Source: Candidatus Woesearchaeota archaeon
Lineage (GTDB): Archaea; Nanobdellota; Nanobdellia; Woesearchaeales; B29-G15
Assembly (NCBI GenBank): GCA_003650585.1
Contig: QMQS01000018.1
Span: 1 to 12,972, forward strand
Direction: 5' to 3'
DNA length: 12,972 bases
Position 1 is the stretch's first letter. Each line of letters starts with the position of its first letter. Positions 1 through 6,593 of this stretch are shown here, in pieces. The translations under genes were made by a program, and so were the position numbers. The notes under the pieces were generated by a model that saw only the letters and a program-made list of their open reading frames with translations, was not told the origin of the DNA and did no database searches.

Positions 1-1
1 G

Positions 2-175
2 GATATTATCTCTGAACTGGACGCTAAGATTGGGAAGCAGATACCATTGGAGGATATTGTGGCTGCTTGCAGTGAGAGGGGGATGAAGGTTGAAGATGTT
101 GAGGAAATTCTTGAGGAGTTGAGGCGTGCTGGGGACATATTTGAACCAAAACCTGGGTTCGTGAGTCTACTATGA
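2..175 (+). CDS. mcm: C-terminal end of probable MCM replicative helicase (partial)
   Basis: This open frame enters from the left edge and ends at TGA 173-175, giving only the last 57 residues. The fragment reads as a winged-helix domain: an N-terminal helix (ISELDAKIG), a PLEDIVAACSERGM turn-helix, an acidic recognition helix (VEDVEEILEELRRAG), and a closing beta-wing, GDIFEPKPGFVSLL. The ending G-[DE]-I-[FY]-x-P-x-x-G-[FY] is typical of archaeal MCM C-termini, where the domain regulates the AAA+ helicase ring at the replication fork. The next gene starts inside its stop codon (ATGA at 172-175), so the two are probably translationally coupled. The neighbour is an RPA-like protein that also ends in a winged helix, so a second RPA-type protein is the main alternative. 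The AAA+ core is outside the window, so the call rests on the tail and the context. Confidence 0.68.
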   Translation, partial: DIISELDAKIGKQIPLEDIVAACSERGMKVEDVEEILEELRRAGDIFEPKPGFVSLL

Positions 176-816
176 GCCAGAGACAAGATTTGGTGAGGCA
201 TATTGCATTCATGGTCAGAATTGGTGAGTTGTTGGAGGCGCATCTTGTGAGGGGTGGGGAGCAATCCCCAACTGGTTTCTATCTACCCAAAAGAAAACTT
301 CGGGTGTTTAGGGCTAATCTTATGGGTTTTGTTATTGGCATTGACAAGTCAACCCAGGGTTATGAAGAGTTTGTGCTTGATGATGGCACAGGGCAGATAC
401 CTGTGCGCAATTTCGACTCCACACTACAACTTGATAAGCTTGATGTTGGTGATATTGTTAATGTTATAGGGAGGGTGAGGGAATACAATGATGTGCGCTA
501 TGTCATTCCAGAGGTTGTGCGTAAACTCAACGACAAGAGATTCCTTGAGCTGAGAGAGCTTGAGATTAAAACAACAAAAACCCCTGAGTGTGATGCTGTT
601 GTTGAGACTACAGAAGAGGTGAGCGAGGTCTTTGATGAGACAAGCCCAAAACAGATTGTGTATGAAATGATAAGGGAGTATGACAAAGGTGACGGTGTTG
701 AGATTCAGGAGTTGTACGAGAAGAGTAAACTTAGGGATATAGATGGGATAATAGACACCCTGATAAAAGAGGGTGAGATTTTTAAGATATCGCCCACGAG
801 GGTGAAGGTGCTGTAG
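172..816 (+). CDS. RPA-like single-stranded DNA-binding protein (OB fold plus C-terminal winged helix)
   Basis: This is a 214-residue protein. Residues about 45-118 form an OB fold: FRANLMGFVIGIDKS (beta 1), then EEFVLDDGTGQIPVRNF (beta 2-3, with the DDGTG turn typical of RPA32-like OB folds), then DVGDIVNVIGRVREYNDVRYVIPEVV (beta 4-5). An acidic linker (about 136-158) leads to a winged helix (about 158-214, SPKQIVYEMIREYD to GEIFKISPTRVKVL). This architecture matches archaeal RPA32-like or RPA-associated proteins (the COG3390 type), which bind ssDNA at forks and repair sites as part of an RPA complex. A larger partner subunit is not in the window. The ATG at 172 overlaps the upstream stop by 4 bp (ATGA) and has no strong Shine-Dalgarno site, which suggests translational coupling to the MCM-like gene. 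A later start at Met14 (position 211) is possible. The general OB-fold ssDNA-binding role is firm. The exact RPA subunit type is inferred. Confidence 0.8.
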   Translation: MSQRQDLVRHIAFMVRIGELLEAHLVRGGEQSPTGFYLPKRKLRVFRANLMGFVIGIDKSTQGYEEFVLDDGTGQIPVRNFDSTLQLDKLDVGDIVNVIGRVREYNDVRYVIPEVVRKLNDKRFLELRELEIKTTKTPECDAVVETTEEVSEVFDETSPKQIVYEMIREYDKGDGVEIQELYEKSKLRDIDGIIDTLIKEGEIFKISPTRVKVL

Positions 817-827
817 CAAAACCCAAA

Positions 828-837
828 CTATTTAAAT
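828..837 (+). promoter_or_regulatory. TATA box for lemA-htpX
   Basis: CTATTTAAAT lies about 35-40 bp upstream of the preferred lemA ATG at 870. With the usual archaeal spacing of about 25 bp, transcription would begin near 855-861 and leave a leader of roughly 10-15 nt. A second A/T-rich element, TTTTAATTTAA at 841-851, is also a candidate and would give an almost leaderless message. The assignment rests on motif and spacing only. Confidence 0.5.
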
Positions 838-856
838 CCGTTTTAATTTAATTGCC

Positions 857-865
857 GAGGGTGAT
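857..865 (+). promoter_or_regulatory. Ribosome-binding site that fixes the lemA start
   Basis: GAGGGTGAT ends 4 nt before the ATG at 870, matching the 3' end of archaeal 16S rRNA (anti-Shine-Dalgarno CACCUCC). The in-frame TTG at 852 lies upstream of this site and has none of its own, so ATG 870 is the better start. Confidence 0.65.
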
Positions 866-869
866 AATT

Positions 870-1424
870 ATGGCTGCATGGTTATGGATTCTTGTTGTGG
901 TATTGGCCTTGGTAGTGCTTTTTGTCATCAGGGTTTTCAACAGCCTCATTAGGCTAAGAAATGAGGTGGATAACTCCCTAGCCCAGATCGATGTCCAACT
1001 CAAGAGGCGCTATGATTTGATACCAAATCTGGTTGAAACAGTTAAGGGGTATGCAAAACACGAGAAGGAATTGCTTGAGAGTGTAACCAAAGCCAGGGCA
1101 GCTATGATGTCTGCTGGGAGTTTGGCAGAGAAGGCAAGTGCGTCTGACCAGTTGTCAAAAACATTGAAGACGCTGTTTGCTGTGGCAGAGAACTACCCCC
1201 AACTAAAAGCAAACCAGAACTTTCTACAGCTACAGGAGGAGCTTACTGGAACAGAGAACAAGATATCCTATGCAAGACAGCATTACAATGACATGGTAAT
1301 GCTCTTCAATAACAGGATTCAGATGTTCCCAAATAATTTAATAGCAGGTATGCTCGGGTTCAAGAGAAGGGAGTTGTTCAAGGCACCAGAGGGAGAGAAG
1401 GAGCCAGTTAAGGTTAAGTTCTAA
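870..1424 (+). CDS. lemA: LemA family membrane-anchored protein
   Basis: This protein has 184 residues from the ATG at 870. It has one N-terminal membrane segment (about residues 4-22, WLWILVVVLALVVLFVIRV) and no cleavable signal, followed by a long helical domain. The family signature is clear: RRYDLIPNLVETVKGYAKHE at about 47-66, ELLESVTKAR just after it, and NYPQLKANQNFLQLQEELTG at about 108-127. The C-terminus ends soon after the conserved FPNNLIAGMLGF block, as in full-length LemA proteins. The biochemical role of LemA is unsettled. Family members are membrane-tethered four-helix proteins that often sit beside htpX, as here: htpX begins 11 bp downstream on the same strand, so the two are probably co-transcribed and act in envelope stress or quality control. 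The functional link is inferred from gene pairing. The family call is very safe. Confidence 0.93.
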   Translation: MAAWLWILVVVLALVVLFVIRVFNSLIRLRNEVDNSLAQIDVQLKRRYDLIPNLVETVKGYAKHEKELLESVTKARAAMMSAGSLAEKASASDQLSKTLKTLFAVAENYPQLKANQNFLQLQEELTGTENKISYARQHYNDMVMLFNNRIQMFPNNLIAGMLGFKRRELFKAPEGEKEPVKVKF

Positions 1425-1435
1425 ACAAAGGGGAA

Positions 1436-2350
1436 ATGTCACTCCAGCGCTCTATGTTTGAGGAGATTAGAAGAAACAAGTTTCTTTCGTATATAATTAT
1501 GCTTGGTTTTTTGATTCTAATTGGTATATTGGGTGGTGTGTTTGGTTGGCTACTTGGTAGCCCCCTTTTTGGTCTGATTCTGGCTGCCTTCATTGGCATA
1601 GTGTACTCGCTTGTGGCTTATTACTCTGGTGACAGGATGATACTTCGTATGTCTGGTGCTGTGCCAGTTACTAAGGAGGAATACCCTTATCTGTACCACA
1701 TTGTGGAAGCCCTAGCGATATCTGCTGGGTTGAAAAAACCACCCAAGGTTTATGTCATACGGGATTCTGCACTAAATGCGTTTGCCACTGGTAGAGACCC
1801 AGAGCATAGTAGCATAACTGTCACCACTGGATTGCTTGAAAAATTGAACAGGCAGGAGTTAGAAGGCGTGATAGCCCATGAGATGTCACACATTAAGAAT
1901 TATGATATTAGGATGATGATGCTCGCAGCTGTGCTTGTGGGAGTGGTGGTGTTGTTGAGTGATTTTATGCTAAGGTCATTCCTATGGGGTGGGATGCGTG
2001 GTTCTAGGAGGCGTGACTCTAGAGATACTGGACCGTGGCTAATCCTGCTTGCAATAATTCTTGCAATACTTGCACCTCTCTTTGCCCAAATGATAAGGTT
2101 GGCGGTTAGTAGGAGGAGGGAGTATCTCGCAGATGCAAGTGCTGCTGCGCTAACCAGATATCCGCCTGGTTTGGCGAGTGCTTTAGAGAAGATTAAGAAC
2201 GACCCAGACCCACTAGTGGACAATGCCAACAGAGCCATTGCCCACCTCTTTATCTCCAACCCATTCAGGCGAACCAGGAGTTACTTTGCTACACTGTTCT
2301 CAACCCATCCACCTATAGAGGAGAGGATACGCAGACTCAGAGCGATGTAA
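1436..2350 (+). CDS. htpX: HtpX-type membrane zinc metalloprotease (peptidase family M48)
   Basis: This is a 304-residue integral membrane endopeptidase expected to degrade damaged membrane proteins, with its active site on the cytoplasmic side. Two hydrophobic segments lie near residues 18-38 and 45-63, and two more near 160-180 and 200-222. The zinc site is complete: HEMSH gives ligands His148 and His152 with catalytic Glu149, and the third ligand is Glu229 in RREYLADA, the family's EYxAD motif. The other M48B marks NAFATG (114-119) and STHPP (289-293) are present, and the length is normal for the family (about 280-310). A GGGG-type ribosome site is close to the ATG at 1436 (AAGGGGAAATG). 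The Arg-rich loop at 188-196 between membrane segments 3 and 4 is somewhat basic. The gene follows lemA by 11 bp, the frequent lemA-htpX pairing. No promoter is visible between them. Confidence 0.95.
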   Translation: MSLQRSMFEEIRRNKFLSYIIMLGFLILIGILGGVFGWLLGSPLFGLILAAFIGIVYSLVAYYSGDRMILRMSGAVPVTKEEYPYLYHIVEALAISAGLKKPPKVYVIRDSALNAFATGRDPEHSSITVTTGLLEKLNRQELEGVIAHEMSHIKNYDIRMMMLAAVLVGVVVLLSDFMLRSFLWGGMRGSRRRDSRDTGPWLILLAIILAILAPLFAQMIRLAVSRRREYLADASAAALTRYPPGLASALEKIKNDPDPLVDNANRAIAHLFISNPFRRTRSYFATLFSTHPPIEERIRRLRAM

Positions 2351-2367
2351 GCTGGGATTGCGTAGGA

Positions 2368-2378
2368 TTTTTAAATAA
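2368..2378 (+). promoter_or_regulatory. TATA box for the aIF2-beta/DUF424 pair, positioned for a leaderless mRNA
   Basis: TTTTTAAATAA is centred about 25 bp before the ATG at 2398. Archaeal transcription starts about 25 bp downstream of the box centre, so the first transcribed base would fall at or next to the start codon. No Shine-Dalgarno sequence precedes the ATG (the upstream bases are TTAATTTCTTTGTGTT), which agrees with leaderless translation. Confidence 0.6.
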
Positions 2379-2397
2379 CCCTTAATTTCTTTGTGTT

Positions 2398-2796
2398 ATG
2401 GATTACGAAGCAATGCTGAAGGAAGGGAGGAAACACCTGCCAAAATCTGTTTTGGAAAAGTCCAGGTTTGAGATACCAAGGGTTATGGGACACATTCAAG
2501 GTAACCGCACCATCATTAGTAATTTTAAACAGATAGCAGACACCCTGGGTAGGCCCCCAGAGCACCTACTCAAATACTTACAGAAGGAGCTCGCAACACC
2601 AGGGGAGATAAAGCCAAAGGGATTGATTCTTGGTAGCAAAGTGGCTGCCTCAATGGTAAACAGTAAGATACGAGACTATGCCAACAAGTATGTGCTATGT
2701 CCAGAGTGTGGCAAACCAGACACTAAGCTTATTGAACAAGGCAAGGCCTACTTGCTCAAGTGCACTGCCTGTGGGGCAGAGATAAGAGTAACCTAA
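2398..2796 (+). CDS. eif2b: Translation initiation factor aIF2 subunit beta
   Basis: This protein has 132 residues, close to the usual 135-140 for the archaeal family. aIF2-beta is one of three subunits of the factor that delivers initiator Met-tRNA to the small ribosomal subunit. The N-terminal helix (YEAMLKEGRKHLP), which contacts the gamma subunit, is followed by the central alpha-beta domain with FEIPRVMGHIQGNRTIISNF and the conserved ATPGEIKPKGLIL block. The C-terminal zinc ribbon has Cys101-x2-Cys104 and Cys122-x2-Cys125 (CPECGKPDTKL, then LKCTACGAEI). All four cysteines are present. Met6 is a possible later start, but the TATA spacing supports ATG 2398. The DUF424 gene follows after 1 bp. 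Expression is probably constitutive. Confidence 0.95.
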   Translation: MDYEAMLKEGRKHLPKSVLEKSRFEIPRVMGHIQGNRTIISNFKQIADTLGRPPEHLLKYLQKELATPGEIKPKGLILGSKVAASMVNSKIRDYANKYVLCPECGKPDTKLIEQGKAYLLKCTACGAEIRVT

Positions 2797-2797
2797 G

Positions 2798-3103
2798 ATG
2801 CTAATAGTTAAGATACATGAGGCAAGAGGCAAAAGGGTTGCTGCTGTCTGTGATTCTGAACTGATTGGTAAGAGGTTCACACAAGACAACTTGCAGTTGG
2901 ACTTGTCATCAAGGTTCTATGCTGGAGAGGAAATGAGAGAGGAGAGTTTTGAAAGCATAATGGATGGGTTTGATGTAATCAATATGGTTGGTGAAAGAGC
3001 CATAGCTGTTGCTATAAAGCATGGGCTGATAAAAGAGCAGGATGTAATAAGGATAAGCGGCATACCACATGCCCAGGTGCTCAACCTAGACCCAATCAGA
3101 TAA
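2798..3103 (+). CDS. DUF424 family conserved archaeal protein
   Basis: This is a 101-residue protein of the archaeal DUF424 family (COG2412 type). The function is unknown. It is recognised by an N-terminal KIHEARGKRVAAVCDSELIG strand-helix unit, the RFYAGEEM turn near 39-46, and the conserved C-terminal blocks NMVGERAIAVAIKHGLI (62-78) and RISGIPHAQVL (85-95). There are no membrane segments, signal peptide or metal motif. The ATG follows the aIF2-beta stop by a single base, so co-translation is likely. Linkage of this family to aIF2-beta is recurrent in archaea, which hints at a role around translation initiation or RNA binding (inferred only). Its last 18 bp overlap the 3' end of the DP2 gene on the opposite strand, an unusually tight convergent arrangement. 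Confidence 0.88.
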   Translation: MLIVKIHEARGKRVAAVCDSELIGKRFTQDNLQLDLSSRFYAGEEMREESFESIMDGFDVINMVGERAIAVAIKHGLIKEQDVIRISGIPHAQVLNLDPIR

Positions 3104-6100
3104 CCCAACCTGCTTCTCTTTCTCTTTGCCAAAGTATTCCTCAATCCTGGACTTGGTCAATTCTAAAGATTGCTTTAGGTATGGTGACACGGCAAACCTC
3201 TCTGCAAGTTTGATTGCTGGCTCAAGGTACTTAACAATCGAGCCCTTTGATATTGTAAATATAAGATTACCGCCGCATTCGTCACACCTCCCAAAGAGCG
3301 GCGGCCTTCTAAACTTTTTGTTGCAGTTCACGCACCTAAACTGCTGCATTGAGAACTTTCTCAGGTTGCCCTTGACATCCCTTATGAAATGCCGTTCTAT
3401 AACCAGTCTTGCCACATCAGTGGTGTCCACTGCCCTAATCTTTTTTGCTAACTCCATCTGCGTCAAGAGCTTCTCCTCCATTGTGGGTATGGTTTTGTAC
3501 CTAGAGCACAGCACACCACTGTTCATATTGTCTGTTTCTGTGGTGTAACTAAAGTTGTCACAATCGTGTTCAGTGCCCAAACGATGGGCAATCTGCTCAA
3601 CCTTAACCTCGTATGGCGGCAAATATTTTAATGCTGCTTCGTAGAGTTCCAATGGATACCTTGAAGCGATGTCCAAATCCAGCACCATATCATCTATCTC
3701 TGTTGGGCTAATTCTTGAAACAATCACAAGTGGGGCGTCTTGGGTTGAACCGCGATGGTCCGGGAGGTAGGTGCGTGAGAAATTTATGAGGGTATCCAGT
3801 AGCAGCATAACGCTGGCTTCATCTCCATCGCAATCCCTACGTGTGGCAGCGTGCATCATTGGGTGTGCAAACAAGCCCTGGGTGTTACTAAACCCAATGA
3901 GCCTTGCAACCACCCCTGCTGAAGTGTGGGGTGCCAAGACAACCATCAAGTGCCCAATTAAGTCCTTGGGTGATTTCACATTATAGAACGGCTTCAACTG
4001 GTAGAACCTCACCAAAAGGTCGTCGATGAACTGGGCAACCCTAACAAAAACCCTGTCTGCACCCTCGTCTGCTGAATCAAAGCACCTGGGCAAGATAATG
4101 TCCTGGGGCTTGAGTTCAAGCATCTGTTGGTCGTTTTCAAGGGGCTTGCCCTTAACATCATACTCGTAACCAAGCTCTTTTAGCTTCTCAATTGGTGTGC
4201 CTACCTCGCATGGTCTGAAGTGGGTGATTGGTAGTTGGGTCATGTCAAACCTAATTGTGCCGTCTTTGTTTACTGTCAAGCGATGCTTTGCCCTGAGAAT
4301 TCCCTTTGCCAAATGCTCAGGGGTGTGGTCTCTATTGGAGGTGCCCCTCACTCCTTTTATGAGGTCTGGGTAAGCGTCCATGTTTAGCAACTTCAGCACT
4401 GCAACCAAATGCGGCTTTATTTCCAAAGCCAACTCTTTGTAGGGCACACATTGGTCTGGATGCGCTTCGCACCTTGGCTTAACCTTGTTGCATTTCTTAC
4501 AGTATTGCATCCTTATGGTTGGAGACTTACACACCTCGCATATAGGATATATCCTCTCCTTGTTGCATTTCCTACAAAAGTAGATTGGAAACTCTGCAGT
4601 AATCTTGCCCACCTCAAGGGCTGACTGGACGCTCCTCATTCTCCCGCCCTCAGCCCCAACAGGGAATAGCACGTGTGGTGAGCCCTTGAGCTTCCTGAGT
4701 TTGCCTTTCTCTGGTCTACCCATCCTTGCACCAATGAAAACCCCACCCTTCTCTCTTAGTTTGATTCCAGATATTTTCGAGATAGCATCAACTGTATTAA
4801 GGGCTCCTTCTGGAAACTCACCCCTGAGCAAACCAAGATTCTTTACAGCTTTGGCATGCTCATTCTCAATCACCACAAACTCATTATTCACAAGCAGATG
4901 GGGTAAACCTATCAACTCAAGATAGCGCTTGGCTTCGCTATTCATCGGAAGCACCAACTTCATTAGCTCTGCTGACTCGCCCACCACTCTTGCCTGTTTA
5001 AACCACTCCAGCAAGGCTCTAATATTTTCCAAGGACAACTCCTCCCAGAAATAGGTAAACTTTGGGTGTAATGGAACCTTAAAATGGGTGCTTATGGAGA
5101 ATGCAACCTCAGCAGTTACCTTGGGTGAGAATGGATTCCTCAGTATCTCTTCAAACACCTCCAACTCCAAATCTGCAAACTCCGCCGCCTTTTCTGGCTC
5201 GAGTGTACCAAACATCTCAACAATTGCCTTCTCCAATTCCTGTAACCACCACTCCTCACAATACCCCGCAGGCACAAGTGGATGTGCCCTATTGAAGAAA
5301 TCTCCATATGAGACAAGAATGTCACCCAGATACAGAATCTCTTCAACCTTGTTTCTGTATTGCTTTGCTGCTTCAACAGTTGAGAGTTGCAATACTGAGC
5401 CATCATTTAGCTTTACTATTGGTCCCTCTATTTTATCGCATGGTGTAACAGTAGCTCCCTTGCCTGGACGCTCCAGTTTTATCTGGGTGCCAATGCCAAT
5501 CATCCCCTGCAACACAACCATCACTGCTGGGTTTATCGCGACTGCAGAATACCCCGATAGCCGGGTACGACCATAGCGAAGCCGAAAGCCCCCCCTCTCC
5601 ATTGGATGGGCAAGCACAGGTCTGCCTGCCACAATGTCTTTTATGTAAGTGTAATCCGGCATAATCTTCTGTTTGCTCTCTTCCTCTTTGGTCTCTTTGG
5701 CAACCTTTGCCTTTGCCTTCTTCTGTACAGAGAGGAATTGCTCCAGAAAGTTCCAGTGTTCCATGTCAAAATCCTTCCACCACTTTGACAGATTTTTTAG
5801 CAACTTTGGGGCTTTCTGACACAGACATTCCGCCATAACCAAACAAAACCCTCCCCTTATGTAGTTGCTCCCTACCCTGGGCAAGTCACGATAATTAGAA
5901 ACAAGGTAATTTGAGGTTTCTGGTCCGTCAATCTGCACAGGAAGCTTCTCTGCCATCACCCGTAGCTCCTCTTTGCTTGGAAGATACTGGAGGTTGGTAA
6001 CCCGCTCATGGTAATCATATACCTCTGTCAGTGTTCTTTTTACCTCTTCTGGGGTTGGGTCGTAAGGGGCATAACCAAATCTCTTCCTTAGGTAATCCCC

Positions 6101-6592
6101 TATAATCACAGACACAGATGCGCCTGTACCACCCGCTGAGCGTATGGGCCCGGCATAGTTCAATGCAATATACTCTTTGCCATCCTGCCTCTTCCTCACT
6201 TCTAAGCCAATAAAGCCCTCTATTGGGGAGGCAACGCTACCCAGGGTGTGGTATGCAAACCCAACCCTCAGCCCCACCTCCATTGCCTCTTGCTTAGATT
6301 TAAACTTACAGAACTTCTCTCTGGCGATCTCCTCTGCTATCACCAATGAAATCCTCCAATCTAGAGAACCATACTTCTTCTCAAGCTCCAAAATCCTCTT
6401 TGGAATACCCTTACCAACCATCTGGGGTGCCACGGCTGACACTAAACCTTCCACACGCTCCGCTATTGTGCTGGCACAGGGTATCTCCACCTTTGGCTTT
6501 GGGTCATAGCCCCTCCTCCTTGCACCATTGGCTATCTCATAAATCCGCTTCAATTGCTTTTCAAGTTGGGCAAAGTATGAAGGAATCAGCAT
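3086..6592 (-). CDS. polC: DNA polymerase D large (catalytic) subunit DP2
   Basis: This protein has 1168 residues from the ATG at 6592, normal for an intein-free DP2 (about 1100-1260). DP2 holds the polymerase active site of the archaeal replicative PolD and pairs with the DP1 exonuclease. The catalytic block TRRDCDGDEASVMLLLD carries Asp920, Asp922 and Asp924. The common intein insertion point here is uninterrupted. Other signature blocks are NYAGPIRSAGGTGASVSV (about 145-162), VGAEGGRMRSVQSALEVG (about 645-662) and SNTQGLFAHPMMHAA (about 902-916). Zinc modules: Cys673/676/685/688, a second Cys cluster at 698-715, and Cys1087/1090/1103/1106 near the C-terminus. The extreme C-terminus, QVGLSDWV, resembles a PCNA-binding PIP box. 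A TTG at 6604 is in frame, but ATG 6592 follows the DP1 stop by one base and has a GGGGGT ribosome site. The 3' end overlaps DUF424 by 18 bp. Confidence 0.97.
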   Translation of the reverse strand: MLIPSYFAQLEKQLKRIYEIANGARRRGYDPKPKVEIPCASTIAERVEGLVSAVAPQMVGKGIPKRILELEKKYGSLDWRISLVIAEEIAREKFCKFKSKQEAMEVGLRVGFAYHTLGSVASPIEGFIGLEVRKRQDGKEYIALNYAGPIRSAGGTGASVSVIIGDYLRKRFGYAPYDPTPEEVKRTLTEVYDYHERVTNLQYLPSKEELRVMAEKLPVQIDGPETSNYLVSNYRDLPRVGSNYIRGGFCLVMAECLCQKAPKLLKNLSKWWKDFDMEHWNFLEQFLSVQKKAKAKVAKETKEEESKQKIMPDYTYIKDIVAGRPVLAHPMERGGFRLRYGRTRLSGYSAVAINPAVMVVLQGMIGIGTQIKLERPGKGATVTPCDKIEGPIVKLNDGSVLQLSTVEAAKQYRNKVEEILYLGDILVSYGDFFNRAHPLVPAGYCEEWWLQELEKAIVEMFGTLEPEKAAEFADLELEVFEEILRNPFSPKVTAEVAFSISTHFKVPLHPKFTYFWEELSLENIRALLEWFKQARVVGESAELMKLVLPMNSEAKRYLELIGLPHLLVNNEFVVIENEHAKAVKNLGLLRGEFPEGALNTVDAISKISGIKLREKGGVFIGARMGRPEKGKLRKLKGSPHVLFPVGAEGGRMRSVQSALEVGKITAEFPIYFCRKCNKERIYPICEVCKSPTIRMQYCKKCNKVKPRCEAHPDQCVPYKELALEIKPHLVAVLKLLNMDAYPDLIKGVRGTSNRDHTPEHLAKGILRAKHRLTVNKDGTIRFDMTQLPITHFRPCEVGTPIEKLKELGYEYDVKGKPLENDQQMLELKPQDIILPRCFDSADEGADRVFVRVAQFIDDLLVRFYQLKPFYNVKSPKDLIGHLMVVLAPHTSAGVVARLIGFSNTQGLFAHPMMHAATRRDCDGDEASVMLLLDTLINFSRTYLPDHRGSTQDAPLVIVSRISPTEIDDMVLDLDIASRYPLELYEAALKYLPPYEVKVEQIAHRLGTEHDCDNFSYTTETDNMNSGVLCSRYKTIPTMEEKLLTQMELAKKIRAVDTTDVARLVIERHFIRDVKGNLRKFSMQQFRCVNCNKKFRRPPLFGRCDECGGNLIFTISKGSIVKYLEPAIKLAERFAVSPYLKQSLELTKSRIEEYFGKEKEKQVGLSDWV

Positions 6593-6593
6593 A

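Noticed and set aside
254..819. Open frames of 71, 131 and 62 codons over the RPA-like gene
   Set aside because: They are out-of-frame or antisense shadows of a protein with a recognisable OB fold and winged helix.
852..869. TTG 852 as the lemA start
   Set aside because: The ribosome site GAGGGTGAT lies after it and is correctly spaced for ATG 870, where the membrane segment begins directly.
3815..3845. Intein at the DP2 catalytic motif
   Set aside because: This is a frequent intein site in archaeal DP2, but the DCDGDE block is continuous and the protein has normal intein-free length.
5300..5320. Fourth ORB-like element (ATCTCCATATG) inside DP2
   Set aside because: Only the first nine bases agree. 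The GAARTRAAGG half and the G-string are absent, and it lies in coding sequence.
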